From assembly GCF_029407905.1 (NCBI RefSeq), contig NW_026577902.1, forward strand, positions 1,116,001 through 1,180,000: DNA of 64,000 nucleotides, given 5' to 3'. Below, piece after piece: positions 45,267-58,775 of this stretch (its first letter is position 1; each line of letters begins with the position of its first letter). A program made the translations under genes and the position numbers. The stretch comes from Bubalus kerabau (lineage: Eukaryota > Chordata > Mammalia > Artiodactyla > Bovidae). The notes under the pieces were generated by a model, which worked only from the letters and a program-made list of their open reading frames with translations, did no database searches and had not been told where the DNA came from.

Positions 45267-46688
45267 ACGTGGTTCCCCCGTCATCGCAAGATGAGGCCCT
45301 TGCCCCCTACAGCGTCTCAAGAGAAGTCCCACGTTCCGTCTTGAAGTGCAAAACGGTATTGGCACCCTTGATGCGACCTCAAAAGTTCCTCGCCACACCA
45401 GTCTGACTCAAGGTGAACACCGAGGTTCCCAGCACCACTACATCTGGGCCCCTTCTCCCCTCCTGATCGCGACAGGAGGGTCGATTCCCCTGTTTTGTCT
45501 TGAAGGGGTTCCCGCCTTTCCCGGTGCATCTCAGGATGAGGCCGGTCTCACGAGGATATTCGAGACATAGCCTCGTGGATGGTGACACATGCCGAAAGAC
45601 CCCGATTTCCCGGTCCACTCTTGATAAGATCCCAATGCCCGGACACCTCTTTGAAGATAACCCTTTTGATGAAGGCACAACACGAAGGGGCACTGACACC
45701 CCCGGGTATCGTCCGCAGAAACCCGCAGGTACCACACACAGCTCGAGAAGTGACCTGTCACCCCGTGAACAACTGGAGAGGCAAGCAGAGTTCCATTCCT
45801 CCACACAAGACGAGGCCTGACTCTCCTGTTCGAACTCTGCAGCGAAACTGCGATCCGAGTCAGATCTGGCCCAGGAGAAGTCAGGAGAGGAAACATGAGT
45901 TTCCTGCCTCCACTCGAGATGAGGCCCTCTTCCATTGCACCAAACCCAGTGGAGTCCCGAGAGGCCCCTCCCAACTGCACAGTATCCCTGACTTCTCAGA
46001 GGCACCCTTAGACGCTCCCTGAGGTCACCGGCACAAGTCAAGGGAACCCAGGGTTTCCTGCCGCAACCCTAGAAAGACATCGAGAGTTCTTTTTCTACCC
46101 GTCATGAGGCCCGATTCCCCTACCCTGACTGGAGAGCAATGACGCGCTCCCCCTTGCCCCGCCAATGGAGACCTGACTTCCCTGTTGCCACACGAGAGGC
46201 TACCTGAACTCCCCGTCGTACCTCGTGAGAAACCCCACACTGGCGCCACAGCTCGAGAAAACACACGAGACGCCCCCGTCATCTCGAGATGTGGGCCTTC
46301 TTTTCCTGCATGGCCTGGAGAGCAATCCCGAGTCCTCTCTCCAAACTGAAGAGGAGGGTTGACTCCCTTTAGACCACTCAGTGGGCTCCAAGAGATACGC
46401 GTCGCTACTCGAGAGGAGAGCCGAGTCCTTTGCTTCCCCTCGAGACGAAGCCTAACTCCCTGGGTGAGTCTGTAATGCAAACCCGAGATCCCTGTCGCCC
46501 TTGGGGAGGATCATTGGGTCCTGAACACAAGGCTAGCTGAGGTCGCTTTTGCCCTGCAGTAACTCGAGAGCACTCCCCAGCTTTCCCTCGCAACCCGAAT
46601 GGAAGATTGGACCTCCCTGGGCCAACACAAGAGGAAGCCTGAATTCCCAGTAGTAATTCGAGAATTCCACCTCAACTTGAGAAAAACC
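45267..46688. repeat. Satellite monomer 21 with ~27-bp insertion
   Basis: 1,422 bp. Partner of monomer 7 up to ~46.07 kb, including the TCTGGCCCAGGAGAAGTC insertion near 45863. Beyond ~46.07 kb the two diverge. Confidence 0.86.
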
Positions 46689-48090
46689 ACGTGGTTTCCC
46701 CTTCATTGCAAGATGAGGCCCTTGCCCGCTCCAGCGTCTCAAGAGTAGTCCCACGTTCTGTCTTCAAGTGCGAAATGATATTTGGAACCCTTAATGCTAC
46801 CCCAAAAGTTCCCCGACATACGGGTCGCACTCGAGGGGAACACCGAGGTTCCTGGCACCACTTCATCTGAGCCCCTTCTCCCCTCCTGATCGGGAAAGGA
46901 GGGTCGATTTCCCTGCTTTGTCTGCAAGGGGTTCCCGACCTTCTCCACGCACCTCAGATGAGGCTGTCTCACTAGGAAATTCGAGACGTAGCCTCGATGG
47001 TGGTGCCACATGCCGAAAGACCGCGATTTCCCGATCCGCTCTTGATAAGAACGCGATGCCCAGACACCTATTCGAAGATAGTGTGGATGAAGGCACAACA
47101 CGAAGGGGCACTGACACCCCCGTGCATCGTCCGGAAAAGACCGCAGGTTACTCATACAGCTCAACAAGTTCCTGTCACCCAGTGAACAACTCGGGAGGCA
47201 AGCGGAGGTCCATTCCTGCACACAAGACAAGGCCTGACTCACCTCTCCCAACTATGCAGGGGGCTGCGATTGGAATCAGAAATGGAGAGGAACCCTGAGG
47301 TTCCTGCCTCCCCTCGAGATGAGGCCCCCTTCCATTTCACCAAACCCAGTGGAGTCCCGAGAGGTCTTTCCCAACTCCACAGTATCCCTGACTTCTCAGA
47401 GGCACCCGGAGAATCTCCCTGAGGTCACCGGCACAAGTCGAGGGAACTCAGGTATTCTTGCCAAGACCCGAGAGAGATCTTGAGAGTCCTTCTTCAACGC
47501 ATCTAGAGGCCTGATTCCCCTACCATGACTCGAGAGCAATGACGCGCTCCCCCTTGCCACACGCATCGAGACCTAACTTCCCTGGCGCCACACAAGAGGC
47601 TCCCTGAGCTCCCCGTCATACCTCCTGAGAAACCAACACAGGCGCTGCAGCTCTGTAAAACCACTGAGACCCCCCCCCCCGTCATCGTGAGATGAGGGCC
47701 TTCTTTTCCTGCATGTCCTGGAGTGCAATCCCGAGTCCTCTCTCCAAACTCCAGAGGAGGCTTGACTCCCTTTAGTCCACTCAGTGGGCTCCAAGAAATA
47801 CGCGTCGCGACTCGAGAAGAGAGATAAGTCCTTTGTTTCCCCTCGAGACGACGCCTGACTCCTGGGTGAGTCTGGAATGCAACCCCAAGATCCCAGTCAC
47901 CCCTTGAGAGGAACATTAGGTTCTAGACACAAGCCTGGATGAGGTTTCTTTTGCCCTGCAGTGACTCGAGCGCAACCCCCAGCTCTCCCTCGCAACTCGA
48001 ATGGAAGATTGGGCTTCCCTGGGCCAACACAAGAGGAAGCCAGAAATCCCCTTCATAACTCGAGAATCCCGCCGAAACTCAAGAAAAACC
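46689..48090. repeat. Satellite monomer 22 (copy B-specific)
   Basis: 1,402 bp. Occupies the slot of monomer 8 but is a different, all type A variant. Contains a run of C at about 47669-47680, where other monomers have GAGACGCCCCCGTC. Confidence 0.86.
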
Positions 48091-49493
48091 ACGTGTTTCC
48101 AACGTCATCCCAAGATGAGGCCCTTGCTGCTATGGCGTCTCAAGAAAAGAACCACGTTCCGTCTTGAAGTGCGAAACGGTACTTTGCACCCTTGATGCGA
48201 CACCAAATGTTCCTGGACACGCCGGTCTCACTCGACAGGAACACCTAGGTTCCCGCACCACTTCATCTGAGCACCTTCTCCCCTCCTGTTCGAGACAGGA
48301 GGGTCTATTCCACTGCTTTGTTTGGAAGGGGTTCCCCACATTCCTGGTGCACCTCAGGATGAGGCCAGTCTCACGAGGAAATTCGAGACATAGCATCGGG
48401 GGTGGTGTCACATGCCGAAATACCCCGATTTCCCGGCCCACTCTTGAGAAGAACCCGATGCCCGGACACCTCTTCGAAGGCAACCCTGTGGACGAAGGCA
48501 CAAAACGAAGGGTCACTGACACTCCCGTGCATCATTCGGTAAAAGCCGCAGGTTCCACACACAGCTCGACAAGAGGCCTGTCATCCCATGAACAACTCGA
48601 GAGGCAAGCAGAGTTCCATTCCTCCACTCAAGACGAGGCCTGACTCTCCGGTCCCAACTCTGAAGGGACCCTGCGATCAGAGTCCGAAATGGAGAGGAAC
48701 CCTGAGGTTCCTGACTCCACTCGAGATGAGGCCCTCTTCCATTACACCAAAAACAGTGGAGGCCCGAGAGGCCCCTCCCAAATCCACAGTATCGCGACTT
48801 CTCAGAGGCACCCTTAGAAGCTCCCTGAGGTCACCGGCACAAGTCGAGGGAACACAGGGTTTCCTGACGCAACCCGAGAAAGACCTCGAAAATCCTCCTT
48901 CACGCGTCTTGAATCCCGATTCCCCTACCATGACTCGAGAGCAATGACGCGTTCCCCCTCGAAACTCGCATGGAGACTTGACTTCCCTGGCGCCACACGA
49001 GAGGCTCCCTGAGCTCCCCGTCATACCTCGTGAGAAATCCCACACTGGCTCCCCAGCTCGAGAAAACCCACGAGACGCCTCCGTCATCGCGAGATGAAGG
49101 CCTTCTTTTCCTGCATGGCCTGGAGAGCAATCTCGAGGCCTCTCTTCAAACTCCACAGGAGGCCTGACTCCCTTTAGGCCACTCTGTGGGCTCCAAGAGA
49201 TACCCATTGGGACTCGAGAGGGGAGCGGAATTCTTTGCTTCCCCTATATACCAGGCCTGACTCCTCAGGTGAGTCTGGAATGCAACCCTGAGATCCCTGT
49301 CGCCCCTGGAGAGGAACATTAGGTCCTAGACACAAGCATAGATGAGGTCTCATTTGCCCTGAAGTGACTCGAGAGCAATCCCCTGCTGTCCCTCGCACCT
49401 CGAATGGAAGAATGGACTTCCCTGGGACAACACAAGAGGAAACCTGAATTCCCCGTCGTAATTCGAAAATCCCGCCGCAACTCGAGAAAAACC
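48091..49493. repeat. Satellite monomer 23 (copy B-specific)
   Basis: 1,403 bp. Occupies the slot of monomer 9 but is not its homologue; type A. Confidence 0.86.
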
Positions 49494-50894
49494 ACGTGGT
49501 TCCCCCGTCATCGCAAGATGAGGCCCTTGCCAGCTACAGCGTCTCAGGAGAAGCCCCACGTTCCATCTTGAAGTTTAAAACGATAATTGGCAACCTTGAT
49601 GTTACCACAAAAGTTCCCCGACACCCTGGTCTCACTCGAGGGGAACACCAAGGTTCGGTGCACCGCTTGTTCTGAGCCCCTTATCCCCTCCTGATCGCGA
49701 TGGGAGGGTCGATTACCCTGCTTTGTCTGGAAGGGGTTCCGGACCTTCCCGGCGCACCTCAGGATGAGGCCGGTCTCACGAGGAAATTCGAGACGTAGCC
49801 TTGTGGTTGGTGCCACACGCCGAAAGACCCCGATTTCCCTGTCTGCTCTTGATAAGAACCCAATGCTAGGACACCTCTTCGAAGGCAATCCTGTGGACGA
49901 AGGCACAAAACGAAGGGGTCTGACACCCTCCTGCATCGTTGGAAAAGCCCGCAAGTTCCACATACAGATCGACAAGTGGCCTGTCACCCCGTGAACAACT
50001 CGAGAGGCAAGAGGAGTTAAATTCCTCCACACAAGACGAGGCCTGACTCTCCTGTCCCAACTCTGCATGGACACTGAGATCCGATTCAGAAATGGAGAGG
50101 AACCATGAGGTTCCTGCCTCAACTCGAGATAAGGCCCTCTTCTACTGCACCAAACCCAGTGGAGTTCGGAGCAGCCCCTCTCAACTGCACAGTATCCCTG
50201 ACTTCTCAGAGGCACCCTGAGAAGCTCCCTGAGGTCACGGGCATAAGTCGAGGGAACCCAGGGTTTCCTGCCGTAACCTGAGAAAAATCTCGAGAGTCCT
50301 TCTTCACGTGTCTTGAGGCCCGATTCCCCTACCATGACTGGAGAAAAATGACGCGCTCCCCCTCGCCACGCGCATGAAGATCTGACTTCCCCGGCACCAC
50401 ATGAGAGGCTCCCTGAGCTCCCCATCGTACCTCGTGAGAAACCCCACACTGGCGCCGCAGCTCGAGAAAACCCACGAGACGCCCCTGTCATGGTGAAATG
50501 AGGGCCTTCTTTCCTGCATGACCTGAAGAGCAATCCCGAATCCTCTCTCCAAACTCCAAAGGAGGCTTGACTCCCTTTAGGTCACTCAGTGGGCTCCAAG
50601 AGATACGCATCGATACTCAGGAGGAGAGCGGTGTCCTTTGATTCCCCTCGAGATGAGGTCTGACTACGAGGGTGAGTCTGGAATGCAACCCTGGATCCCT
50701 GTCGCCCCTGGAGAGGAACCTTAGGTCCTGGACAAAAGCCTAGAGGAGGTCTCTTTGGCCCTGCAGTGACTCAAGCACAACCCCTAGCTTTGCCTTGCAA
50801 CTCGAATGGAAGATTGGCCTTTCTGAGCCAACACAAGAGGAAGCCTGAATTTCCAGTTGTAATTTGAGAAACCCGCCGCAACTCGAGAAAAATC
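49494..50894. repeat. Satellite monomer 24
   Basis: 1,401 bp. The left part differs from monomer 10 (it lacks the insertion near 14776 and has an ATACAGATCGACAAGTGG variant like monomer 8). Homology to monomer 10 starts at ~50.13 kb. Confidence 0.86.
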
Positions 50895-52291
50895 ACGTGG
50901 TTCCCCGTATTGCAAGATGAGGCCCTTGCCCCCTACAGCGTCTCAAGAGAAGTCTCACATTCCGTCTTGAAGTGCAAAACAGTACTTGGCACCCTTGATG
51001 TGACCCCAAAAGTTCCCCTATATACCGATCTCACTAGAGGGGACACTGAAGTTCCCGGCACCACTTCATCTGAGGCCTTTCTCCTCTCATGATCGCGATA
51101 GGAGGGTCGATTCCACTGCTTTGTCTCGAAGGGGTTCCCGACCTTCCCGGCGCACCTCAGGATGAGGCCGGTCTCACGAGGAAATTCGAGACGTAGCCTC
51201 GAGGGCCATACTACATGCCGAAAGACCCCGATTCCATGGTCCACTTTTGATCAAAACCAGACTCCTGGACACCTCTTCGAAGGCAAGCCTGTGGATGAAG
51301 GCACAACACGTAGGGGCACTGACACCCCGTGCATCTTCCGGAAAAACCCGCAGGTTCTCACACAGCTCCACAAGTGGTCTGTCACCTCGTGAACAACTCG
51401 AGAAGCAAGCGGAGTTCCATTCCTCCACACAAGACGATGCCTGACTCTCCTGTCACAACTCTAGGGACCTTGCGCACCGAGTCAGAAATGGAGAGGAAGC
51501 CTGAGGTTCCTGCCTCCACTCAAGACGAGGCCTTTTCCATTGCCGCAAAACCAGAGGAGTCCCGAGAGGCCCGTCCCAAATCCACAGTATGCCTGACTTC
51601 TCAGAGGCACCCTGAGAAGCTCCCTAAGGTCACCGGCAGAAGTCGACGGAACCCAGGGTTTCCTGCCCCAACCTGAGAAAGACCTTGAGAGTCCTGCTTT
51701 AACGTATCTTGAGGCCCGATTCCCGTACCATATCTCGAGAGCAATGACGCGCTCCCCCTTGCCATGCGCATGGAGACCTGACTTCCCTGGCGCCACACGA
51801 AAGGCTCTCTGAGCTTCCCGTCGCACCTCGTCAGAAACCGCACACTGACACCACAGCTCGAGAAAACCAACAAGACGCCCCTGTCATCGCGAGATGAGGA
51901 TCTTCTTTTCCTGCATGGCCTGGAGAGCAATCCCGAGTCCTCTCTCCAAACTCCAGGGGGCTTGACTCCCTTTAGGCCACTCAGTGGGCTCCAAGAGACA
52001 CCTGTGGCGACTCGAGAGGAGAGCGGGGTCCTTTGCTTCCCCTCAAGTCGAGCTCGGACTCCCAGGATGCGTCTGGAATGCAAACCCGAGATCGCTGTCG
52101 GCCCTGGAGAGGAATATTAGGTCCTGGACACAAGCCTAGATGAGGTCTCTTTTGCCCTGCAGTGACTCAAGAGCAAACCCCAGCTCTCCCTCGAAACTCG
52201 AATGGAAGATTGGACTTCCCTGGGCCAACACAAGAGGAAGCCTGAATTCCCCGTCGTAACTCGAGAATCCCGCCGCACCTTGAGAGAAACC
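50895..52291. repeat. Satellite monomer 25
   Basis: 1,397 bp. Partner of monomer 11. Confidence 0.88.
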
Positions 52292-53698
52292 ACGTGATTC
52301 CCCCGTCATCCCAAGATGAGGCCCTTGCCCTCTACAGCGTGTCAAGTGAAGCCCCAAGTCCGTATTGAAGTGCAAAACGGTACTTGGCACCCTTGAAGCG
52401 ACCCCAAAAGTTTCCCGACACACCGGTTCCACTCGAGGGGAACACCGAGGTTCCCGGCACGACTTCAACTGAGCCCTTTCACTCCTCCTGATCGCGACAA
52501 GATGGTCGATTCCCCTGCTTTGTCTGGAAGGGGTTCCCGATCTTCATGGCGCACCTCAGGATGACACCAGTCTAACGAAGAAATTCGAGACGTAGCCTCA
52601 TGGATGGTGCCACGTTCTGAAAGACCCCGATTTCCTGCTCCGCTATTGATAAGAACCCGATGTCCAGACACCTCTTTGAAGGCAACCCTGTGGATGAAGG
52701 CACAACACGAAGGGGCACTGACCCCCTCATGCATCTTATGGAAAAAACCGAAGGTTCCACTCACAGCTCAACAAATGGTCTGTTATCCTGTGAACAACTC
52801 GAGAGGCAAGTGGAGTTCCATTCGTCCACACAAGACGAGGCCTGACTCTCCTGTCCCAATTCTTCAGGGACCCTGTGGTCGGAGTTTTAAATGGAGAGGA
52901 ACCCTTAGGTTCCTGCCTCAACTCGAGATGAGAACCTTTGCCATTGCACCAAACCCAGTGGAGTTCCGAGAGCCCCTCCCAAGTCCACAGTATGCCTGAC
53001 TTCTCAGAGGCACCCTGAGAAGCTCCCTAGGTCACCGGTACAAGTCGAGGGAACCCAGGGTTTCCTGCCACAACCTGAGAAAGACCTTGAGACTCCTTCT
53101 TCAACGTGTCTTGAGTCCCGATTTCCCTACCATGACTCGAGAGCATTTATGGGCTCCCCCTCATCACACGCATAGACACCTGACTTTCCTGGCGCCACAT
53201 GAGAGGCTCCCTGAGATCCCCGTTGTACCTCGTGAGAAAATTCATACTTGCGCCCCAACTCGAGAAAACCCACAAGACGCCCCCGTCATTGCGAGCTGAG
53301 GGCCTTCTCTTCCTGTATGGCCTGGAGAGCAATCCCGAGTCCTCTCTCCAACTCCACAGGAGGCTTGACTCCCTGGAGGCCACTCAGTGGGCTCCAAGAG
53401 ATACCTATCGTGACCCAGGAGGATATCAGAATCCTTTGCTTCCCCTCGAGCCGAGGCCTGACTCACTGGGTGAGTCTGGAATGCGTCCCCGTGATCCCTA
53501 TCGCCCCTGGAGAGGAACATTAGGTCCTGGACACAAGCCTAGATGAGGTCTATTTTGACCTGCCGTGACTCGAGAGCAATTCCCACCCAGCTCTCTCTGG
53601 CAACTCGAATGGAAGAATGGACTTCCCTGGGCCAACAGAAGAGGAAGCCTGAATTCCCCGTCGTAAGTCAACAATCCCATCGCAACTCGAAAAAAACC
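52292..53698. repeat. Satellite monomer 26
   Basis: 1,407 bp. Partner of monomer 12. Confidence 0.88.
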
Positions 53699-54767
53699 AC
53701 GTGGTTTCCCCTTCATCACAAGATGAGGCCCTTGCCCACCACAGCGTCTCAAGAGAAGTCCCACGTTTCGTCTTGAAGTTTGAAACAGTATTTGGCAAGC
53801 TTCATGAGACCCCAAAAGTTCCCTGACATACCGGTCTCACTCAAGGGGAACACCGAGGTTCCCGGCACCACTTCATCTGAGCACCTTCTCCCCTCCTGAT
53901 CGCGACAGGAGGGTCGATTAACCTGCTTTGTCTGGAAGGCTTTCCCCACCTTCCAGGGGCACCTCAGCATGAGGCCCGTCTCATGAGGAAATTCGAGACG
54001 TAGCCTCGTGTGTGGTGCCGCATTCCAAAAGACCCCGATTTCCTAGTCCGCTCTTGATAAGAACCTGATGCCCACACACCACTTCGAAGGCAACCCTGTG
54101 GATGAAAGCACATCACGAAGGGGCACTGACACCGCCGTGCATTGTCTGGAAAAAACCGCAGGTTCCACACACAGCTCGACAAGTGGCCTGTCACTCCTTG
54201 AACAACTTGAGAGGCAAGCGGAGTTCCATTCCTCCACACAAGACGAGGCCTGACTCTCCTGTCCCAACTCTGCAAGGACCCTGCGATCTGAGTCCGAAAT
54301 GGAGAGGAACCCTGAGGTTCCTTCCTGATCTCAAGATTAGGCCCTCTTCCATTGCAGCAAACCCAGTGGAGTCCCGAGAGGCCTCTCCCAGCTCCATAGT
54401 ATCCCTGACTTCTCAGAGGCACCCTGAGAAGCTACCTGAGGTCACAGGCACAAGTCGAGGGAACCCAGGGTTTCCTGCCGCAACCCGAGAAAGACCTCGA
54501 GCGTCCTTTTTCATTGTGTTGAGCCCTGATTCCTCTACCATGACTCGAGAGCAATGACGTGCGCCCCCTCGCCACTCGTATGGAGACTTGACTTCCCTGA
54601 CACCACACGAGAGGCTCCCTGAGCTTCCGGTCGTACCTTGTGAGAAACCCCACACTGGCACCGCAGCTCCAGAAAAACCACGAGACTCCCCCGACATCGC
54701 GAGATGAGGGCCTTCTTTTCCTGCATGGCCTGGAGAGCAATCCCGCGTGCTCTCTCCAAACTCCACA
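53699..54767. repeat. Satellite monomer 27, left part (split by L1)
   Basis: 1,069 bp, the same length as in copy A before the L1. Completed by 62949-63284. Confidence 0.9.
54762..54767 (+). repeat. L1 target-site duplication, left (copy B)
   Basis: TCCACA, repeated at 62943-62948; the same satellite base as copy A. Confidence 0.75.
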
Positions 54768-56322
54768 AGAGAGGAGCCAAGATTGCTGAGGAGTAGGACG
54801 GGGAGAACTCTTTTCCTCCCCAAACAATTTCATCAAAAGAGCATTTAAACGTCGAGTAAATTCCACAATACAACTTATGAATGCTGCCAGAGGACATCAG
54901 GCACCCAGAAAAGCAACCCAAGTCTTGGAAAGTAGGTAGGCAAAAGTATAAAAGACAAAAAAAGAGACAAAAGAGGGAGGGAGGGATTTCCGTCCCGGGA
55001 AGATAGTCTTAAAAAGAGAAAAGTTTCCAAACACCAGGAAAGCTTTTCACTGCCAAATCTTTGCCAAGCTTTGGAAGCACAAAGGGCAACATAAGGGGGA
55101 TAAAAATAAATAAACAATTAAAACTCGCAGATGGCAAGCCCTACGGTAACTCCTCCAGCCGCGAAGCAGTGCAGATGCCTGCTCACACCATTAGCAAGCA
55201 GGGGCTGGGCAGGGAGGCGCGGCGCGGGCTGCATCGCTTAGAGTAAGAATCTGGCCTGAATACCATGAGCGCTATCTGAACGAAATAACTTGGGCTAGCA
55301 AACCAGACTCTGGGATATCTACCACGCAAAAAGCCAGCCCTAACCTAAGACACCGCCAGGCCCACGCACGGAACAAAGGACTGAACAGAGATAGCCGGCT
55401 GCAGACCTTCCCCCTCTGGTGACAGGCAGCCAGAGCCGGAAGGGGGCAATTGCAGCCCCAGAGAGACATTATCTATAAAACTGTAAGCAGGCTTCTTTGC
55501 TAACTAAAACTTCTTGGGGATCTGGACGGTCAACATCTGCCTGAGAAAGTGCGCCTGTTTTACACCCAGATAACCGAGTGGCGGGGAGGCGATAAGTCAC
55601 AACATTGGCGCTCGCCAAACACCTCATCACCTGAGCTGCTCGGACCTGGGAAGAGCACAAAACGCAGGCCGAACTGAGTCTGTGCCTCTGAGGACTACCC
55701 GAGTGCCTGAACCTGAGCGGCTTGGACCTGGGAGGTGCATGCAGCCCAGGGCCAGCCTCGGATTGTTCCCGGTGGAACAACCTAGAGCCCGAGCAGTGTG
55801 GGCAGGAAGGCTACACGCGACGTGAGCGGGGGCAGACCCAGTGTGGCTGAGGCACTGCAAACGCACGCCAGTGTTATTTGTTTGCAGCATCACTCCCTCC
55901 CTCCCTCCCCACAGCGCAACTGAACAAGTGAGCCTAAAAAAATAAAGTGTCCTCCACCGTCCCCTTTGTGTCAGGGCGTAAACCAGACACTGAAGAGACC
56001 AGCAAACAAAAGAAGCTATAACAGAGGGAAACGCCTTGGAAGCTACAGGCAATAGATTAAAACCCTGTGGTTATTAGGACTACATAGGAAGGCGCCTATA
56101 GATCTTGAGAAATAGAAGTCGGACCAAGGAACTAGTCAAAAATGAACCGAACCCACGATACTCACAACAAAACCAGAGAAAGTCCTAGATATATTTTTAT
56201 GATCATTCTTTCTTTTTTTAAATTTTTTTAATTTTAAGTCCTCTATTGTTCATTTAATTTTCACTTTTATAACCTATTACTTTGCAAAAAAAAGACCCTA
56301 TTTTTTTCTTCTTCAGCAAACT

Positions 56323-56361
56323 TCATATATATATATTTATATATATATATATATATATATA
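56323..56361 (+). repeat. (TA)n microsatellite in L1 5' UTR, copy B
   Basis: AT dinucleotide run interrupted by TTTAT. Longer than and different from copy A. Confidence 0.88.
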
Positions 56362-56820
56362 ATAATTTTTTGACCTTGTTTTTTTGTTTAGTTTTTTTTT
56401 TCTTCTTTTCTTTAACATTGTATTTTTGAAATTCCAAACTGTACTCTAGATTTTTAATTTATGCTTTTTGATATTTGATATCAATTTTGTACCTGTAGTT
56501 TCTTTATAATTTTTGCGACATTGCTTGTTTTTGTTTGTTTGTTTTCTCTTTAGTTTTCTTCTTCCTTTTTTTTAACATTGTATTTTTGAAATTCCAAACT
56601 CTACTCTAGATTTTTAATTTTTGCTTTTTGGTATTAGTTATCAATTTTGTACCTGTATTTTCTTGATAATTTTTGCGACCTTGTTTGTTTTTCTTTGTTC
56701 GTTTTTTCTCTCTTTCTTTTCCTTCTTCTTTTCTTTAACATCGTATTTTTGAAATTCCAAACTCTACTCTAGATTTTTAATTTTTGCTTTTATGTATTTG
56801 TTACCAATTTTGTACCTTTA
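56362..56820 (+). repeat. Triplicated ~161-bp T-rich repeat in L1 5' UTR, copy B
   Basis: Three units with TTTAACAT..GTATT at about 56411, 56572 and 56735. Same as in copy A. Confidence 0.85.
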
Positions 56821-56849
56821 AGAACCCAATCTTCAGTACCCATTTTTCA

Positions 56850-57288
56850 CTAGGGAGCGAGATTACTGGCTTGACTGCTCTCTCTCCCTTTGGACTCTCC
56901 TTTTTCTCCACCAGGTCGCCTGTGTCTCCTCCCTAACCCCTCTCTACTCTACCCAACTCTGTGAATTTCTGTGTATTCCAGACGGTGGAGAACACTTAGG
57001 GAACTGATTACTGGCTGGATCTGTCTCCCTCCTTTTCATTCCCCCCTTTTATCCTTCTGGCCACCTCTGTCTCCTTCCTCCTTCTTCTTGTCTCTGTATA
57101 ACTCTGTGAACATCTCTGAGTGGTCCAGTTGTGGAGTGCACATAAGGAAGTGACTACTGGCCAGCCCACTCTCTCCACTATTGATTCCACCTCATCTCAT
57201 TTGGGTCACCTCTAACTCCCTCCTCCCTCTTCTCTTCTCCATGTAACGCTGTGAACCTTTCTGAGTGGCCCTCACAGTAGAGAAACTT
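56850..57288 (+). repeat. Triplicated ~145-bp pyrimidine-rich repeat in L1 5' UTR, copy B
   Basis: Same three diverged units as 21552-21990. Confidence 0.7.
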
Positions 57289-57813
57289 TTCTTCTTTAAC
57301 GTAGATGTTTTATCAATGGTGCTGTATAGAAGGAGAAGTTTTGAAACTACTGTAAAAGTAAGACAGATAACTGGAAGCAGGAGGCTTAAGTCCAAACCCT
57401 GCCTCCAGGGAACTCCTGACTCCAAGGAACATTAATTGACAGGAGCTCATCAAATGCCTCCATACCGACACTGAAATCAAGCACCACACAAGGGCCAACA
57501 AGTTCCAGGGCAAGACATACCAAGCAAATTCTCCAGCAACAAAGGAACGCAGCCCTGAGCTTCAAGATACAGGCTGCCCAAAGTCACCCCAAAACCACAA
57601 ACATCTCATAACTCATTACTGGACACTTCATTGCACTCCAGAGAGAAGAAATACAGCTCCACCCACCAGAACATGGACACAAGCTTCCCTAACCAGGAAA
57701 CCTTGACAAGACACCTGTACAAACCCACACACAGCGAGGAAATGCCAGAGTAAAGAACTCCACAAACTGCCAGAATACAGAAAGGACACCCCAAACTCAG
57801 CAATTTAAACAAG

Positions 57814-58750
57814 ATGAGACAGAGGAATACCCAGCAGATAAAGGAACAGGATAAATGCCCACCAAACCAAACAAAAGAGGAAGAGATAGGGAATCTACCT
57901 GATAAAGAATTCCGAGTAAGGATAGTGAAATGGATCTAAAATCTTGAAATTAAAATGGAATCACAGATAAATAGCCTGGAGACAAGGATTGAGAAGATGC
58001 AAGAAAGGTTTAACAAGGATCTAGAAGAAATAAAAAAAGAGTCAATATATAATGAATAATGCAATAAATGAAACTAAAAACACTCTGGAGGCAACAAATA
58101 GTAGAATAACAGAGGCAGAAGATAGGAGTAGTGAATTCGAAGATAGAATGGTAGAAATAAATGAATCAGAGAGGATAAATGAAAAACGAATTAAAAGAAA
58201 TGAGCACAATCTCAGAGACCTCCAGGACAATATTAAACGCTACAACATTCTAATCATAGGGGTCCCAGAAGAAGAAGACAAAAAGAAAGACCGTGAGAAA
58301 ATACTTGAGGAGATAATAGTTGAAAACTTCCCTAAAATGGGGAAGGAAATAATCACTCAAGTCCAAGAAACCCAGACAGTCCCAAACAGGATAAAGCCAA
58401 GGCGAAACCCCCCAAGACACATATTAATCACATTAACAAAAATCAAACACAAAGAACAAATATGAAAAGCAGCAAGGGAAAAACAACAAATAACACACAA
58501 GGGAATTGCCATAAGGATAACAGCTAATCTTTCAATAGAAACTCTTCAAGCAAGGAGGGAATGGCAAGACATACTTAAAATGATGAAAGAAAATAACCTA
58601 CAGCCCAGATTATTGTACCCATCAAGGATCTCATTCAAGTATGAATGAGAAATCAAAAGCTTTTCAGACAAGCAAAAGCTGAGAGAATTCTGCACCACCA
58701 AACCAGCTCTCCAACAAATACTAAACAGGAAACACAAAAACGGTGTATAA
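57814..58750 (+). pseudogene. L1 ORF1 pseudogene, copy B
   Basis: ATG at 57814, TAA at 57937 (codon 42), frame change before the ATG at 58052, a stop at about 58463 and another near 58643, natural end 58748-58750. The lesions match copy A. Small differences from copy A include an Ile to Ser change early in the coiled-coil part. Confidence 0.9.
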
Positions 58751-58775
58751 ATTCGAACCCCAAACAATAAAGTAA

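Larger units (their letters stand above)
36940..54767. repeat. Satellite I-like tandem array, right block
   Basis: Same ~1.4-kb array, with ACGTGG landmarks at 37699, 39104, 40507, 42028, 43865, 45267, 46689, 48091, 49494, 50895, 52292 and 53699. Spacings are 1397-1422 except 1,521 and 1,837, the same two internal duplications as in the left block. No genes. Confidence 0.9.
54768..57813 (+). promoter_or_regulatory. L1 5' UTR / internal promoter region, copy B
   Basis: About 3.05 kb, same organisation as copy A: GC-rich first part, then an interrupted (TA)n run (56323-56361), a triplicated ~161-bp T-rich repeat (56362-56820) and a triplicated pyrimidine-rich repeat (56850-57288). Confidence 0.8.

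Noticed and set aside
49544..50533. 329-codon open frame on the - strand
   Set aside because: Counterpart of the frame above in copy B; the same argument applies.
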